64,000 nt of DNA from Metellina segmentata (Eukaryota; Arthropoda; Arachnida; Araneae; Tetragnathidae): assembly GCA_947359465.1 (NCBI GenBank), contig OX375874.1, positions 86,357,672 through 86,421,671 of the forward strand, written 5' to 3'. The notes below the pieces were generated by a model, which saw nothing but the letters and a program-made list of their open reading frames with translations, was not told where the DNA came from and made no database searches. Each line of letters starts with the position of its first letter. The stretch's first letter is position 1. A program made the position numbers and the translations under genes. Of the stretch, positions 12,996 through 24,901 are shown in pieces.

Positions 12996-13420
12996 TTAAG
13001 GATGAATTGTCCACGTTTTTTCAAAACGAAGGGAACGATATTTTTGAAACTTACAAACGATATTTGGTGTATTGAAATGACATATTTGCAAAGTTATACC
13101 AAAAAAGTCAGAATTGACTATTTTCAAAACGGTATCTAATATGAAATAATTGCCGTAATTATCGCAAGCACATAAAACACTCGTATTTTTGTATAAAAAA
13201 TCTCTATTATATTTATGTAACCCTGAAATAATAAAAATATATCCACATTTCATGTTTTAATACTTAATTTTAATTACATTAAATTCTTTCACATTGGAAT
13301 TGGTTCGGAGAATTTCTTATTCGCCATGCTGAGCATATTTCAAATTTATTTTTTCTCGTCAGACCCAAAACATTTGATTCATATTAATGCTGCATTCATC
13401 GTAACTGTGGTACTTAGATC
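12996..13420 (+). pseudogene. hAT transposase relic, 3' part
   Basis: Continues the relic ending at 11451: KDELSTFFQNEGNDIFETY, then NDIFAKLYQKS, matching the DEL...F and LADIFxxLNxLNLSLQ segments that follow the core in ZBED-type hAT transposases. A weaker YFFSSDPKH word near 13350 may belong to it. Several stops are present. Confidence 0.75.
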
Positions 13421-13794
13421 TCAGAGGACATAAGTATCCTACCTAACAGTGCATTTACCGAAGTTGGAGGTTCATTTAATCCTTACGAAATTAGCAAGCA
13501 ACGCATCAATCATAATTTGGCTTCATGACCTTGTTTTGCAAGAGTAATCTAGTTTTCCATACGTGGAAACAATAATGGCAATGAAACTATTTATGAATTA
13601 CGAAACATATTAGAATTCAACATTGTATATTTTAATCTATAGTGCTAGAAGACATTGCGTGTTTATGCCTATGGAGTCCAAAGCAGATACTTCTTTACAG
13701 AACTTGTTTTGGAATCTACAGAATACTATATTCCAGAATACATTACTTCAACCATACTGTATTATTCGGGTTTGGGCACAAAATACTGATTATA

Positions 13795-14378
13795 CAGGTA
13801 ACCTTCGAATAGCACGGGTAATTGGTACAGTGCTATAGAGAATCCATGTTATATGAAACTTACAAATCCCACAAATTTTGATATGGCCTTCTGTGCTATA
13901 TGGGAATTGTGTTATAGGATACTCGTGCTATATAGAAACCGTGTTAACCAAAACTCAGAGGTCATATATATTTGATAATGCGTACTTATATGAAAACCAA
14001 ATTACTGTTTTCATGAAAATATATTAAACCGTGTGGACGTCAAAAGGGCACATACAGACAGACAGACCAGACATTCAGACAGACGGCAAGACCAGACAGA
14101 CCAGACTAGACAAAACAGACGAACAGACAGAACATACATACAAACAGACAGACAGACAGACGCGCAAGAGGTGGTTTTGGCACCAGAAGGGTCCAAAACG
14201 GATAGAAAACTTGAAATGGGTCGAAAATATTTAATGTACAAACCCTACATTCTTATTTATATAGATTATCATTGTTATCTTAAATTGTGTAATATGGAGA
14301 ACCTATGCATGTTATATTAAGGATGCCGCAATTTTGGTACCGTGTTATAGAAGTATCGTGTTATACGAGGGTTACTTG
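13795..14378. mobile_element. TA-flanked MITE (Tc1/mariner superfamily)
   Basis: Left end CAGGTAACCTTCGAATAGCA and right end CAAGTAACCCTCGTATAACA (reverse complement) are inverted, with TA on both sides (13793-13794 and 14379-14380). Length 584 bp. The words GTGTTATA and GTGCTATA recur inside as subterminal repeats. An internal CAGA-type microsatellite has expanded within it. Confidence 0.8.
14053..14162 (+). repeat. CAGA-type microsatellite, interrupted
   Basis: Imperfect (CAGA)n with interruptions, inside the MITE. It creates spurious Thr/Asp/Arg-rich ORFs on both strands. Confidence 0.92.
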
Positions 14379-14380
14379 TA

Positions 14381-15317
14381 TATAGTCAATTTTTTTTCAA
14401 TTAATTAAATATTTCTAAATAGAACTAGTCTATTGAAATAACGAGAAAAATGTTTCCGGAAAACAGAAAGCTGTACAATGAGTATTAGTTTACACTTGCA
14501 TTGTAGGAATTCATTTTCTGGTTAATGTTCTTAAAAATTTGTCCCCTTTAAAATTCTAACAGAATCATCTATCATTTGGAAAACAATAGATAGACGCTAC
14601 GAACGGTTTTAGTAACGGAATAGCACTTTGTTATGCAAGACAAGAGGTCAGAAATGAGAGATTCTTTTGATTTCAGCGGTGATTATTTGTAGATTTGAAT
14701 TCGAAGCATCATTACATTTAGATGTAGACGCAAGTAATTATGAGTCGAAAGTCAGAAGTGAGATTGATATGACATTGTGTAATGCTTGAGGTTCGCGTTT
14801 TTAAATCGATTGCAAACTTTTCGTTCCACTTTGTGAATTATAGTTCTTATGAGAAATTCTCGTTTCTTTGAATGATACGAGCTAAAAAGAGAGCGAGAAA
14901 AATTCATGTTTGATCCAAACGGGTTTGAATTCTTAGTAAATTCTTGACCCTTTTACTTTTTCTTAGAATTCCATAATCAAGCTACTAATTTGCTCTGCGT
15001 TATAACTGATGCACTATAAATTTGATATAAAATTGAAAATCGAGTGTTATGAATTTGTCGAAATAAAGCATAGACAAACGAGTAATTACGCGCCCAGACC
15101 TTATTTCAGCTGCACAATAATCGAATGATCGAGAACAAAGGGTTTAGTGCTTAAAGAAATAAAAAGTGTTGCATAGGAAGTATACTATAAATCTTATAAA
15201 AAATTTTTCGTATTCAAAAACACGAAATCTAATTAAATTTATGTTTTAAAATGCACTGCACATTTCTTTACGTAAAAGGTTTGCTTTAAAATTTTAAATT
15301 GAGAATTGTTCATAAAT
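14381..15317. other. AT-rich noncoding stretch
   Basis: Nothing recognisable. Confidence 0.6.
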
Positions 15318-15370
15318 GCTGTAGAACAGAAAACAGCATTCTTAATAAATGCTGTTTTCTGTTCTACAGC
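15318..15370. repeat. Perfect 23-bp inverted repeat with 7-base loop
   Basis: Arm GCTGTAGAACAGAAAACAGC plus ATT (15318-15340) and its exact complement (15348-15370) enclose CTTAATA. A related weaker pair follows: TTCTGTTCTACAG (15385-15397) and CTGTAGAACAGAA (15436-15448). It could be the core of a small foldback element or form a hairpin RNA. Confidence 0.9.
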
Positions 15371-15449
15371 AGTGTGTTATGCCATTCTGTTCTACAGTAA
15401 ACGTAACAATGAAAGAACAGCATTCTTAGTAATTGCTGTAGAACAGAAA

Positions 15450-15969
15450 AGCTAACCTTTTCCAACGAGTACGTCCTAATTTGGGTTTGCCAGAAAAACT
15501 TTACTTGCGTGCTTATGTCTATTATGTGACATGGTTTGTCTTATGATTCGTGTAGCTTGACCCAGTATGTCCCTTGTGCCCTAATCCTCAACCAAACAAC
15601 CAACCGACAAGATCATCACTTAGAGTTTATTTTTCTGTTTTAAAGTGTCTAGTAAGTAAGCTATATTCTATTTTAAACAAACATTTCGCTATAAATTTTT
15701 CTCTTTTAAAATACTACAAAACCCAAACTTCAAAACTTCCTAGAATACGTACTTGCATTCTATCATTCGCACCAGAATTTGTTTGTAAAAATTGTTTATA
15801 TTGTGACGTTATGCCCAGCCAAACTAAGAATATTTTTAGAATAAAAATATATTTATTATCTCTTGGATAGATAAACTATTTACACACTTTTTACATGAAG
15901 GAATGCAGTTTCAAAACTGAGGAGAGTGAAAATCATCACTCATTTAGTTGCACAGAGATCTATCACAGA
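15450..15969. other. No supported gene
   Basis: A 98-codon + strand ORF (15574-15870) is Lys/Leu/Asn-rich and unrecognised. Confidence 0.4.
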
Positions 15970-16305
15970 TCATACGAAAGAGGCACACCGTACGCTCTCT
16001 CCAGAAGTCCAGAAAGTCTCTTCCAGTCCCCTTCTTATAGCTGACCTCACAGCTGGGGACAAATTCCTTCTATTTAGGGTACGGATCAAAGGAACCGACT
16101 GATTCGTTTGTCGGTCAGTCCAAAAAATGTCCGGACTCACCGTCACATTCCGTTCCCACGAGAAACTCCCTACGGGTGTGGATAGCGTAGAATAGGAGAG
16201 ATGGTCCACAAAGAAGCGGCCTGCTTCAATATAATCCTTTCCCACGGGTTTCCCTCGACTGTAACCCTTAAAGGGTGTGGATCTCACCACAATATATGTT
16301 ATCAT
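15970..16305 (-). CDS. Unidentified 111-codon ORF, possibly a transposon or exon remnant
   Basis: An uninterrupted minus-strand ORF in a patch of markedly higher G+C than its surroundings. It holds the segments YSRGKPVGKDYIEAGRFF and WERNVTVSPDIFWTDRQ. I do not recognise the family. Open length plus composition make it less likely to be chance than the AT-rich ORFs around it, but no splice sites, promoter or poly(A) signal could be tied to it. Confidence 0.3.
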   Translation of the reverse strand: MITYIVVRSTPFKGYSRGKPVGKDYIEAGRFFVDHLSYSTLSTPVGSFSWERNVTVSPDIFWTDRQTNQSVPLIRTLNRRNLSPAVRSAIRRGLEETFWTSGESVRCASFV

Positions 16306-16319
16306 TGTTTACAGTTACA

Positions 16320-19300
16320 AAAACTCGAATTTCAACACTCCAAATGGTTTTGACGATCATATCTTGTCCAAGATAAGATCGAACTTTTCTAATGATTAGA
16401 TATCTTGTTCATCGATATCTGATTAGTTTTGTTCATGAAGAAATACTTCCGAGACAGTACTGTCCTATTACTTCAAGGGGAAATATAAACATTAGTAGGA
16501 AAACCAATTATCCCTCGACCAGAAGTGGTGATAGTTTGGAACAAAGTTTTGTATCAGAAACTGACTGGCGAAAGCGCAGATATCAACATGAATATAAACC
16601 ACAAGAAGGGTTAAGAAACCGAGCAGGGGTAACAGGTAAGAGTCTTATCACAACCCTTAAAAGCTCAAAGTTCCAATCTCAAATAGTTTGTTAGGCACAA
16701 GGAACTTTCCAGATGGCAGCTTCAATGCTAAAATTAAAAATGGATTTGAAGACAACTAACTATAGCAACAAACCTAATGAACTGAATGGCATTCATTCTG
16801 AAATACGTTACAACCCGCGAATGCTTTTATTCTATTTGCGAGATCATAAATCCATAAATCACCATGAACATACTACTAAATGAGATATCCTTATGAAGAA
16901 ATAATTTTCTCATGAGGAGTGAAACATTTCAAAGAAATCAGCTCTAAGAGATGGTGTAATTGATTCCTTTGAAGAAACAAGTCTCACTGAAAGCCAAGAG
17001 TGACGGATCACGGTTTTTCTTGAGATCCTTACCGATTAAGGCAACAATGTTCCAACTGTAATTCAGCCCACGCCATGATCCTACTTACTTGTCTGAAGCA
17101 GATTTTAAATGTCCAATTTACGTCAACAACGTCACTCTTTTTTTCCCGTTCTATTGCAAAATAAATTCTTTGTCAAAAGATGAGAATGGGTGAAATTGCG
17201 TTCCTTCCATTCTTTTGTTAGCCAGCACGAAGCGGTTCGGGTTCTTTAAAAATCTGCCACTGAAGTACCACCTAGCCAACTAGATGGTGAACCCTTTGGA
17301 GAAGAGTGGCATATGTCAGAAGAGGTGTTTGTTTCATGTTTTATAAAAGGATTCTTCTAACTAGTGTAGGGCTGGCTAGTTACTTACAAGCCAATATTCA
17401 TTCTTCTAAATTTAGCCAACAATCGTGGTAAATGTGGCCAAATAGTGCATTTTACTTTCAAATAATTCAAACAAAGCATTTTTAATGAAAGTTCATCAAA
17501 TTGTTGAAGACTTGAACTACGTACTTATTTGTTAATTTGGTAATACTCCAACCGGCTCACCAGGAAATCGGGCAATTCCTGAGAGTATGATGCTTCTAGG
17601 AGTATTAAATAGGGAAAAAACGTGACAATAGATAAAGATAGTTTTTTTTTATTTAGTGATGCAAATATGTTCAATATTAGAAAGACAACAAACTGTATAA
17701 ATCAATAATAAAATTACCTCTGCATCACAATGCGACCATTGAATTAGTTTTCAAATTTATTTGGTTAAATTTAGCGGCCAAACGATTCTATAAGCTTAGT
17801 CTAAGAGATAGTAGTAATGTGAGAAATCTTTATCATATAAGAAAAGAAAAGTTAAGATATGCAACACACACACATTCTTTAGTGTAAAAGAACAGACTTT
17901 GGTAGATTCTTTAAAATAATTCACATTTCAGAGATTTGTTTAGGCTTAATACTTGTACCAATTTTGTAATGCCTGCTGCTAGAATTGAATCAATATGTAT
18001 TTGAATGAAACAATTCTCTTTCACAAGGTGACAGTGGAAAAGGTGTCATTTCCTTCACTTAATGTTGCTAAAAACTTCGCTTAATTTATAAGGCGTCAAA
18101 TTGCTTAATATTGCATTCAATACTTTTAACAATTCAGTCTTCCCCACTTAAGTCAGAGGCTAGATTTTCTTAATCTAATCATCAGAGCTGATCTGTCAGT
18201 GGTATTAAGAATTTTCTATTCAATGTCATACTCTGTGATCAAACGTACTTGAGTGGTTAGAGTGAAAATAATAGTTTCAGACACATTTCCATACAAAAAA
18301 GAATTTGAAAAGAGAAAAAGTAGATATAGCTAGGGATTTAGTGGGTTATATTTCCTCTAGGATAGCTTATCTACTACCTTTGTAAATTTGTATTTGACAA
18401 ATAATAATTTGAAAGTATTTTGGCTTCTTCGGGTGGTGTCTGGAATTTCTTGAGTTACCAAGGGAGTGCTACGAACAAATTTACAAGGCGGGATCTAGTA
18501 TTTGGAATAAGCTATGAATATCATCTTCTCATTTACGGGACCAATAAAAAAATTAACATGTCATCATAGTACACTATCATCAGAAATCATTAGACGTCAT
18601 CATGAAACGCCATTAGAAATAGTCATTACAGTTTGAAAAATATATTTTCTTTATACAGACACCAAATATATCTAGAAGGCCTTTGTTGTCTGGTATCTTA
18701 AAATTTACAATGCTTATAGATTTCTTTTTCGCATACAATTTGCAGTTTTCAAAATCAAATTTTAAGGTTAAGAAGTTATCTGTTTTACGTTTAATGCAAG
18801 GAGAAAAATATCATACACTACAAAACAATGAAGAGTTTAAGAATTTATTGAATTTGAAAAGTATATGCCTAATTTGGTGTAAATTTCGTGATTAGAGGAC
18901 CAATTTATGCATAAAAGGGCTGTAATCTAACTTCCATATATTTGTTATTCCATGTATGCATCATTAAAAAATTATATTTGACAAAGATCTGGAAGTAAAT
19001 ATAAATATATGAGTACTGATACTGATAGCTAAAAATATTAACTTTAAAAGATATATAATCGAGAAAGATAGTGATATTTCAATGTCACTAGTTATGCATA
19101 ATAAAAAATCTGTATCCTCCTATTTTGCTGCATTTAAAAATAAACAAATTTAATATTTTTAGACATTGAGAAGTATTTTAAAATATTCTATAAAGTAATT
19201 TTGAGCTTAAATAGCCTGCATATTATAAAATAAAAGGCATGAATTAAAACAAACACGTTTGAAATTTTTTTGTATGTATATTAAATGATTTATCAAGAAG

Positions 19301-19375
19301 TAAATATTATAAATTGCAGTTTAATAGCTTTTATTGAAAATTATTTACAACATCAAATGATGCCGTAATCTTAGA
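16320..19375. other. AT-rich noncoding stretch
   Basis: Short ORFs (16392-16694, 18683-18895) are unrecognised. A run of ATCATCA/CATTAG words at 18555-18620 is a weak simple repeat. Nothing else seen. Confidence 0.5.
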
Positions 19376-19390
19376 TGATTTAGTATAGGT

Positions 19391-19722
19391 AATGGTAATG
19401 GTAATTTTAGTTAACGTCGTACTAGAGCAACACAACGGGCTATTGACGACGGTCCGGAATCAGTCCCTTAAGGAAAAGATTCGAGGACAACACCTCGTAA
19501 TTTTGAACCACGGTCAGATGACGAAGCAACACCTGAGCTGGCACCCCACTCTCCAAACTTCCACGCCAACCCAACGTGAGGACTTTCGGCCACGACAGAT
19601 TTAAGGTGCACCAGCCGCCTCTACACCATACGTTTACAAACATCCATGCCCGGACCCGGATTCGAACCAGGAACCTTCCGATCAAGAGGCTAACGCCTTA
19701 ACCACTATACCGGTTGGTCGGC
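19391..19722 (-). mobile_element. tRNA-derived SINE with intact 15-bp target duplication
   Basis: Flanked by TGATTTAGTATAGGT at 19376-19390 and 19723-19737, identical copies. The minus-strand head is tRNA-like: A box TAGTGGTTAAGG (complement of 19696-19707) and a perfect B box GGTTCGAATCC (complement of 19658-19668). The 3' tail is a short ATTACC repeat. Body 332 bp. Intact promoter boxes and identical duplications suggest a fairly young insertion. The same family occurs at 4868-5150. Confidence 0.95.
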
Positions 19723-19737
19723 TGATTTAGTATAGGT

Positions 19738-20829
19738 TAATATGATCAACAGCTATGCAAAAATGGAAAGAGACTCTGAAATAAATTATGTTCAGCCATC
19801 GAAATATTGATGAAGCTAAGATGATATCCCATGACATTTGATCCAACCTCAATAACCTGCTGAAGTCGAGAGGAATCTTCAAAAGAGGCTAAGTGTTCTT
19901 CAAGATTCCAGTGTTATCTTTAGAATCTTCTTAGGTTAAATTTTCAGATATGAGAAAACTTAGAATACACACACAGCAAGAAAAACAAAATAAAAAACGA
20001 ATCTAAATGAAAAAATAATGCAAAATCACACTCGGATTTCCTATGGCAGGTAAAAATACCTGTTCCGAGATGCAGAAACTTGAGGTATATCCGAAGAATA
20101 ATTTATGATTCCTGCTCGGAGCAATTATTTAGGTAACTTCCTGAGGAAGTAGAGATCATGCACTTACTGGTGATGACAGGATAAGATAATTCACACTATG
20201 GAAACTAGTTTTTTGCTTTCATTTCAGAAATTATAATTCAAATCATGAAAGTACAAAACTGGTTGGGTTTGAAAATAAAATTCCTGTTTGTTTTTACGCA
20301 TATTTGTTATTTACAGGACAATTAATATACAATTCTGTTCATATCAATTCACAAGAGTGTAAATGAATAAGTCAAGTAAGTCAAATATACTCTTTTTTGA
20401 TGGAATTGACCCTTGAGATGCAGGTCTCGTATGTTTACGTGTGAAAAGGTGTGTGCTCAACGTGTTTCTACTACTGAAGCAATTAAAGTTAATGCACGTT
20501 TTGCGAATGGAATACAAGACACAACTATCTAAACAAAGCATAAACATTATTGATCAACTTATTAATGTGAAAAAGAGATATACTATATAGAAATTCGTGA
20601 TATCTTTGTGCTGATTATGGATTAAACAGAGATTATAAACTTTAATGCAGCGAAAAAAACTGAAATTTAGCAGTAATGCAAGAAGAAATCTCAATTTAAA
20701 AAAATCAATTTTCGTGGAGTACTATCATCCCAAGGGGTAGCATACACTCAAATTGTGTTTGACAAGAGTTCCATAATTCGAAGTTTTATAGGGATGTTAT
20801 CCTACATATCCTATTACGTATGGGGGGCT
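19738..20829. other. AT-rich noncoding stretch
   Basis: Nothing supported apart from possible upstream decay of the Tc1 relic from about 20700. Confidence 0.5.
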
Positions 20830-21162
20830 TTTTAGTCGTGCATTTTGGATCTGGGTTCCGCTTAATGGACAACGATGCATATCCTCATAGGGTTCGTTTG
20901 GTTTAGGAACACCGGAATCCAAGAATATACGTATCTATATTGAATGTCATGCTCACTGAACTTAAGCCCCATTAGACATATACTGGATACCCTTGGCTGC
21001 ACGGTTGCGCCGCATATTCCATTTACAGGAACTCATTAAAAGGTTCGGAATGGTCATTAAACGGATCAGAAGTGACCTATTTTTAAAGAATGATATTGCT
21101 TCAAGAATTGCTGGACGACCATATGAACAATATAACGAACCATTGTACACTGTATTGTGATT
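20830..21162 (+). pseudogene. Tc1-type transposase C-terminal relic
   Basis: Fragments in different frames: MDNDAYPHRVRLV corresponds to the HDNAxPH catalytic-Asp region. LNLSPIRHILDTLG corresponds to SPDLNPIEHxWDxLG, which carries the final catalytic acidic residue. LQELIKRFGMVIKRI follows, corresponding to the LQEL segment, and the relic ends EPLYTVL near 21160. The His-Asp-Asn order is altered and several stops and frameshifts are present, so it is inactive. No terminal repeats were found. Confidence 0.7.
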
Positions 21163-21460
21163 ACTTTATCTGATACTAGTGCTTCAATCACCTTGTGTGG
21201 TATTATCTTAATAATGGTTTTCTAATTTATTTATGTTGGCGTTCTATAGTCCTCGTCATTCCTCGAGAATCCTGTTTGGGTACATTAAAAGAATATATAT
21301 TTTTTACCCTAAAATTGGGGCAAAGTACTTTCCTTAATTCCTGCTGTCCCCATTTAGCTGCATAGTAATCTTCTGACCTATAGAGTTAATATACCCATTT
21401 GGGGACTTCACGTCTGGAGTACTTATAATAATAATAATAGGGATATTCCCTGTTAGGAAA

Positions 21461-21780
21461 TATGTCTTAGGGTCCATTATCCATACTGTCTATAATGAGT
21501 AGATTTCTTCAATTGAGGGACATTAAACCTTGAGGTTAATTTTCCATTTCAGGACTAACTAACTAGCACCAACACACACTCTGGCCAGGGTCCTTTGTCC
21601 ATCTTAAGACATTATGTTTAGGGATCCATTGCCTTTTGAGGATATTATGTCCCGGGGTCCATTGACCATTGGCGGACATTATCTGTGGTTAACTCATATT
21701 TACCATAATGGTATATTACTCATTGGAGGTACAACACACATGATTATACATAATGGAGAAATCATCTATTTAGGGACATT
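21461..21780 (+). repeat. Degenerate ~33-bp minisatellite
   Basis: Units of the form ACATTATGTtnnGGGnTCCATTG recur; the attatgt word falls at 21611 and 21644, and attatct at 21678. Weaker copies run back to about 21461. It leads directly into the TA microsatellite. Confidence 0.65.
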
Positions 21781-21782
21781 AG

Positions 21783-21908
<126 letters not shown>

Positions 21909-21959
21909 ATCTGATAAAATAAGTCTTTTTGTGAGAGGGCGTCCTTGGAACTAAAGAGG

Positions 21960-22178
21960 TTACAAACTGCTCTCCTCTCCAAAACACTTGATGTAATTTA
22001 TCAGACAAATGCGTTGATTTTCCTTAGATTGTTTACGAATCCGTTTCAAAGCTTCGGCCTTACGCTTACGCCATTTGTCTTCGCGGTTCCGGCAATTTTG
22101 TCTGAGGTGCAACGTGGGTGAGGTCGCCTCTACGAGCCGACCTCCCGCCAGCCCCTCGATGACCTCATGTGGGTCCTC
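21960..22178 (-). CDS. Exon-like unidentified ORF (73 codons) with a strong upstream acceptor
   Basis: On the minus strand a pyrimidine tract (ttttctcttctttgtgcaaag) precedes GAG GAC CCA. The frame then stays open to TAA at 21960-21962. It encodes HEVIEGLAGGRLVEATSPT, then a very basic helix-like segment (CRNREDKWRKRKAEALKRIR) and ends CFGEESSL. The block is distinctly G+C-richer than its flanks. It could be the last exon of an unknown gene or a captured or transposon-derived fragment. No partner exon was identified. Confidence 0.3.
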   Translation of the reverse strand, partial: EDPHEVIEGLAGGRLVEATSPTLHLRQNCRNREDKWRKRKAEALKRIRKQSKENQRICLINYIKCFGEESSL

Positions 22179-22449
22179 CTTTGCACAAAGAAGAGAAAAT
22201 ACAAATCGTGGTCATGCGCAACATCGGGATGACCGCTCCGCCACGTGACGGGCGTTTCAGATCTAGAAACCAGTTCCGTTTTACGATTGATTTTAAACTA
22301 CGACTAATCACCCCCCCCCCTCCCTTTTATGTCGCATTTTTTCCTTCCAAACAATGCAATCACAATGTGAGAAAGCGTCGATCTTCCCATTTAGAGCATA
22401 TTAGGCGGGGGCAATCTCACCCGAAAAATCGGACGCGATAAATCTTTGG

Positions 22450-23719
22450 AATGACTACTTTTTTCATCGTTTGTGTGAAGTAAAATCAGGTCGAAACTTT
22501 GTTAAGTTCATCTTAAGAACATTCATTCCGATTATTGCGTTAGAGTGTTTAGTAAAACATTACCTAAATGAAAGGAATTTGCAGGCTTGTTTCCCAAAAG
22601 CTTTTAAAATTTTTGGATTGCCTCATCCGTTTTTTGTTATGCAAACTGAAGAATAATGGTACTTCCACAATTTATTGTCAAATATTGAAAGGTCTGGAGT
22701 GGCTTAGTTTACGCTGTTATTGTGCCACTTAAAAGAAAACGTTCCTTCATGTAAGCATTGATGGAATCACACGCTTAAAACTTACAATAAGAAAACATTT
22801 TACATTGAAGATTTACAGCACTACAGAGCTTTTACTTTTTATAAAGTTAAAATCTATTAAGTCCTAAAGAACAAATACGAAAATACTTTCCATGTTTTAC
22901 CTTTTAATTGCATGAGACGTCTTTTACACATTGGGAAAATGTTCGAAACTTTTTAATATGGCATATGGTATTCTATATTCAACCAGATTTGGATATAAAA
23001 TAGCAGTTTTGCTGCTTGATGGACTAATGCTGGTTGCTCAATTTCTCCATTCGATTATTTTGCAGGCAGAGAACAATGTTAATCTTATTTTGTCCCTTAA
23101 TTTTCTTTTTCATATGCTGCATTATCTATACCATGTGAAATCAAGTATAACAATATTTCCAGTAAAATACATAATGCACTATAATTTAACATTAAACATT
23201 TACCATGATTGAAAAAAATTTACATAAATCTAGTAAAAAAACACGGAAGGAACACGGAAGAAACCATTGGAGGAAAATATTACCCGAGATAGTATACCGA
23301 CAAACTCAATAATCGGAGAGTTTTGGCACCAATTATTGATTAGGTTGACATCGAAGTGCTAAATATTTTTATCTACTGTAGAGAATGTGTTACATGATGT
23401 AAATTATATTAAATTCAATAACATATCGCACAATACAGTTAATGCATGCAATATGTAACACGTTACATATTGCGTACCCACGGGCTTCGGTGGAAAGTCA
23501 AAAAAATTAACGACTATTTGAAAATGCACAAACATATTTTAGAATGAATCATAGAATAAAAATATTTTGGAGTTTAAAATAATTTGTAATTCTCTCCCCC
23601 CAGTCAATCTCTAAAATCAATTCAGCAACCAGAAATGTATATCAGATTTGTTTGATTACCACGAGGTATAGATTATGTCTTTCTTATAGATAAAGAGAAA
23701 TATTTTAGGCACTCTATAG
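22450..23719. other. AT-rich noncoding stretch
   Basis: Unrecognised short ORFs at 22471-22656 and 22931-23212. The one notable structure is the near-palindrome at 23448-23473. Confidence 0.5.
23448..23473. repeat. 26-bp near-palindrome
   Basis: GCAATATGTAAC and GTTACATATTGC are exact complements separated by two bases (AC). Confidence 0.9.
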
Positions 23720-24232
23720 TAGGGTTCCGACATCGACAGCAAAAAATCGATGTACAAAATTAAAACATCGATGTTGATAATACATCGCCCAAAAACCATC
23801 GATGTTTTTATAACAATAATTATTGTTAGTTATTATTAATTATTTATCAACCTATGGGGCAGGGAAACACGACCAACTTATTTTTTATTTACTGTAAATA
23901 AAAAAATATTGGGGAATATAATTATTATATGCCCCAATATTTGTTACTTACAGTTTGTAAGAAAAGAAGTTTGTTAATTTTCGTCACTTTAGGCCGACTT
24001 ATTTTTTTACTAACTATACTACCTGCTAGGGAAAAAAAATTTTCTGATGGAACAGATGTCGCCATCACTAACAAATACTTAGTTGCACGGTTATTTTTCT
24101 TAATTTTTACAATGGTGCTTTTTTTTTCATTCAAAAATAAAACACCAATGTTAAACAAACATCGGCTTCAATAAATCGATGGTAAATACATCAATGTTTT
24201 TATAAAACATCGACGTCGATGTCGCATCCCTA
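23720..24232 (-). mobile_element. hAT element remnant with both inverted ends and transposase C-terminus
   Basis: Ends TAGGGTTCCGACATCGACA and TAGGGATGCGACATCGACG (reverse complement) agree at 16 of 19 positions. The 8 bases outside (ctctatag versus cattttag) agree at 5 of 8, as for a decayed hAT target duplication. On the minus strand at 23925-24158 the hAT dimerisation domain is readable: ATSVPSENFFSLAGSIVS, then LLFLQTVSNK. The rest of the transposase is deleted; total length 513 bp. Confidence 0.85.
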
Positions 24233-24299
24233 CATTTTAGACCGTTCACCCTCGGTCACTTTGGTCTAAAAGTGTGTTCAAATTTACTAATTTTGAAAA

Positions 24300-24473
24300 T
24301 TATGCTACTTTTTTTTAAATTTTTACAATGGTACTTTTTTATTCAAAAATCGACAACGAAAAAAGATCGACAAGTATACACATGGATGTTAAAAAAACAT
24401 AGGCTCCAATACATCGATAGAAAATGCATCAATGTTTTTTTTATAAAACACTGACATCGATGTTGCATTCCTT
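24300..24473 (-). mobile_element. Second, partial copy of the same hAT end
   Basis: Repeats the right part of the preceding element: ttttacaatgg, tttattcaaaaat, aaaacataggctccaataca, atcgatagaaaatgcatcaatg and acatcgatgttgcattcc in the same order. It lies about 240 bases downstream in the same orientation. Confidence 0.8.
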
Positions 24474-24901
24474 CTCGATAGGTGTTGATACATAACTGAC
24501 GAGATATTGTGTTGTTTCATATTGCTTGCACTCAACCTATGCAAAAACACATAACACAAATTCCGTAACAATTATATAACTAATCACTTTTATAAAGCAT
24601 ACGTAATAAAATTATGGTAGTCACTTCATTCCGCGGAAAGAATAATTGAAACTTGTGAATCATGTAATAACATTTATTTTACACTAATCATTGCTTGGAA
24701 TAGTTCAAGCATAGGAAATGAAATATAACGCAAACTTCAAATCTCAGCACAGTCCGCAGTGAGTCTTTCCTCATAAATCAAATTCAAATCTCAGGATAAG
24801 ACACAGCATGTATTTCATTAAATATTGTATACACACAGAAAACAAACGGTTATATATTAAGAAATCGACAAAACAACTTCACTAAAAAAGCAACAATTTA
24901 A

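Noticed and set aside
14011..14320. Thr/Asp/Arg-rich and Cys/Ser/Val-rich ORFs
   Set aside because: Frames through the CAGA microsatellite inside a MITE.
19640..19722. tRNA gene on the minus strand
   Set aside because: The A and B boxes are the head of a SINE with target duplications; no complete tRNA cloverleaf with a paired acceptor stem is evident.
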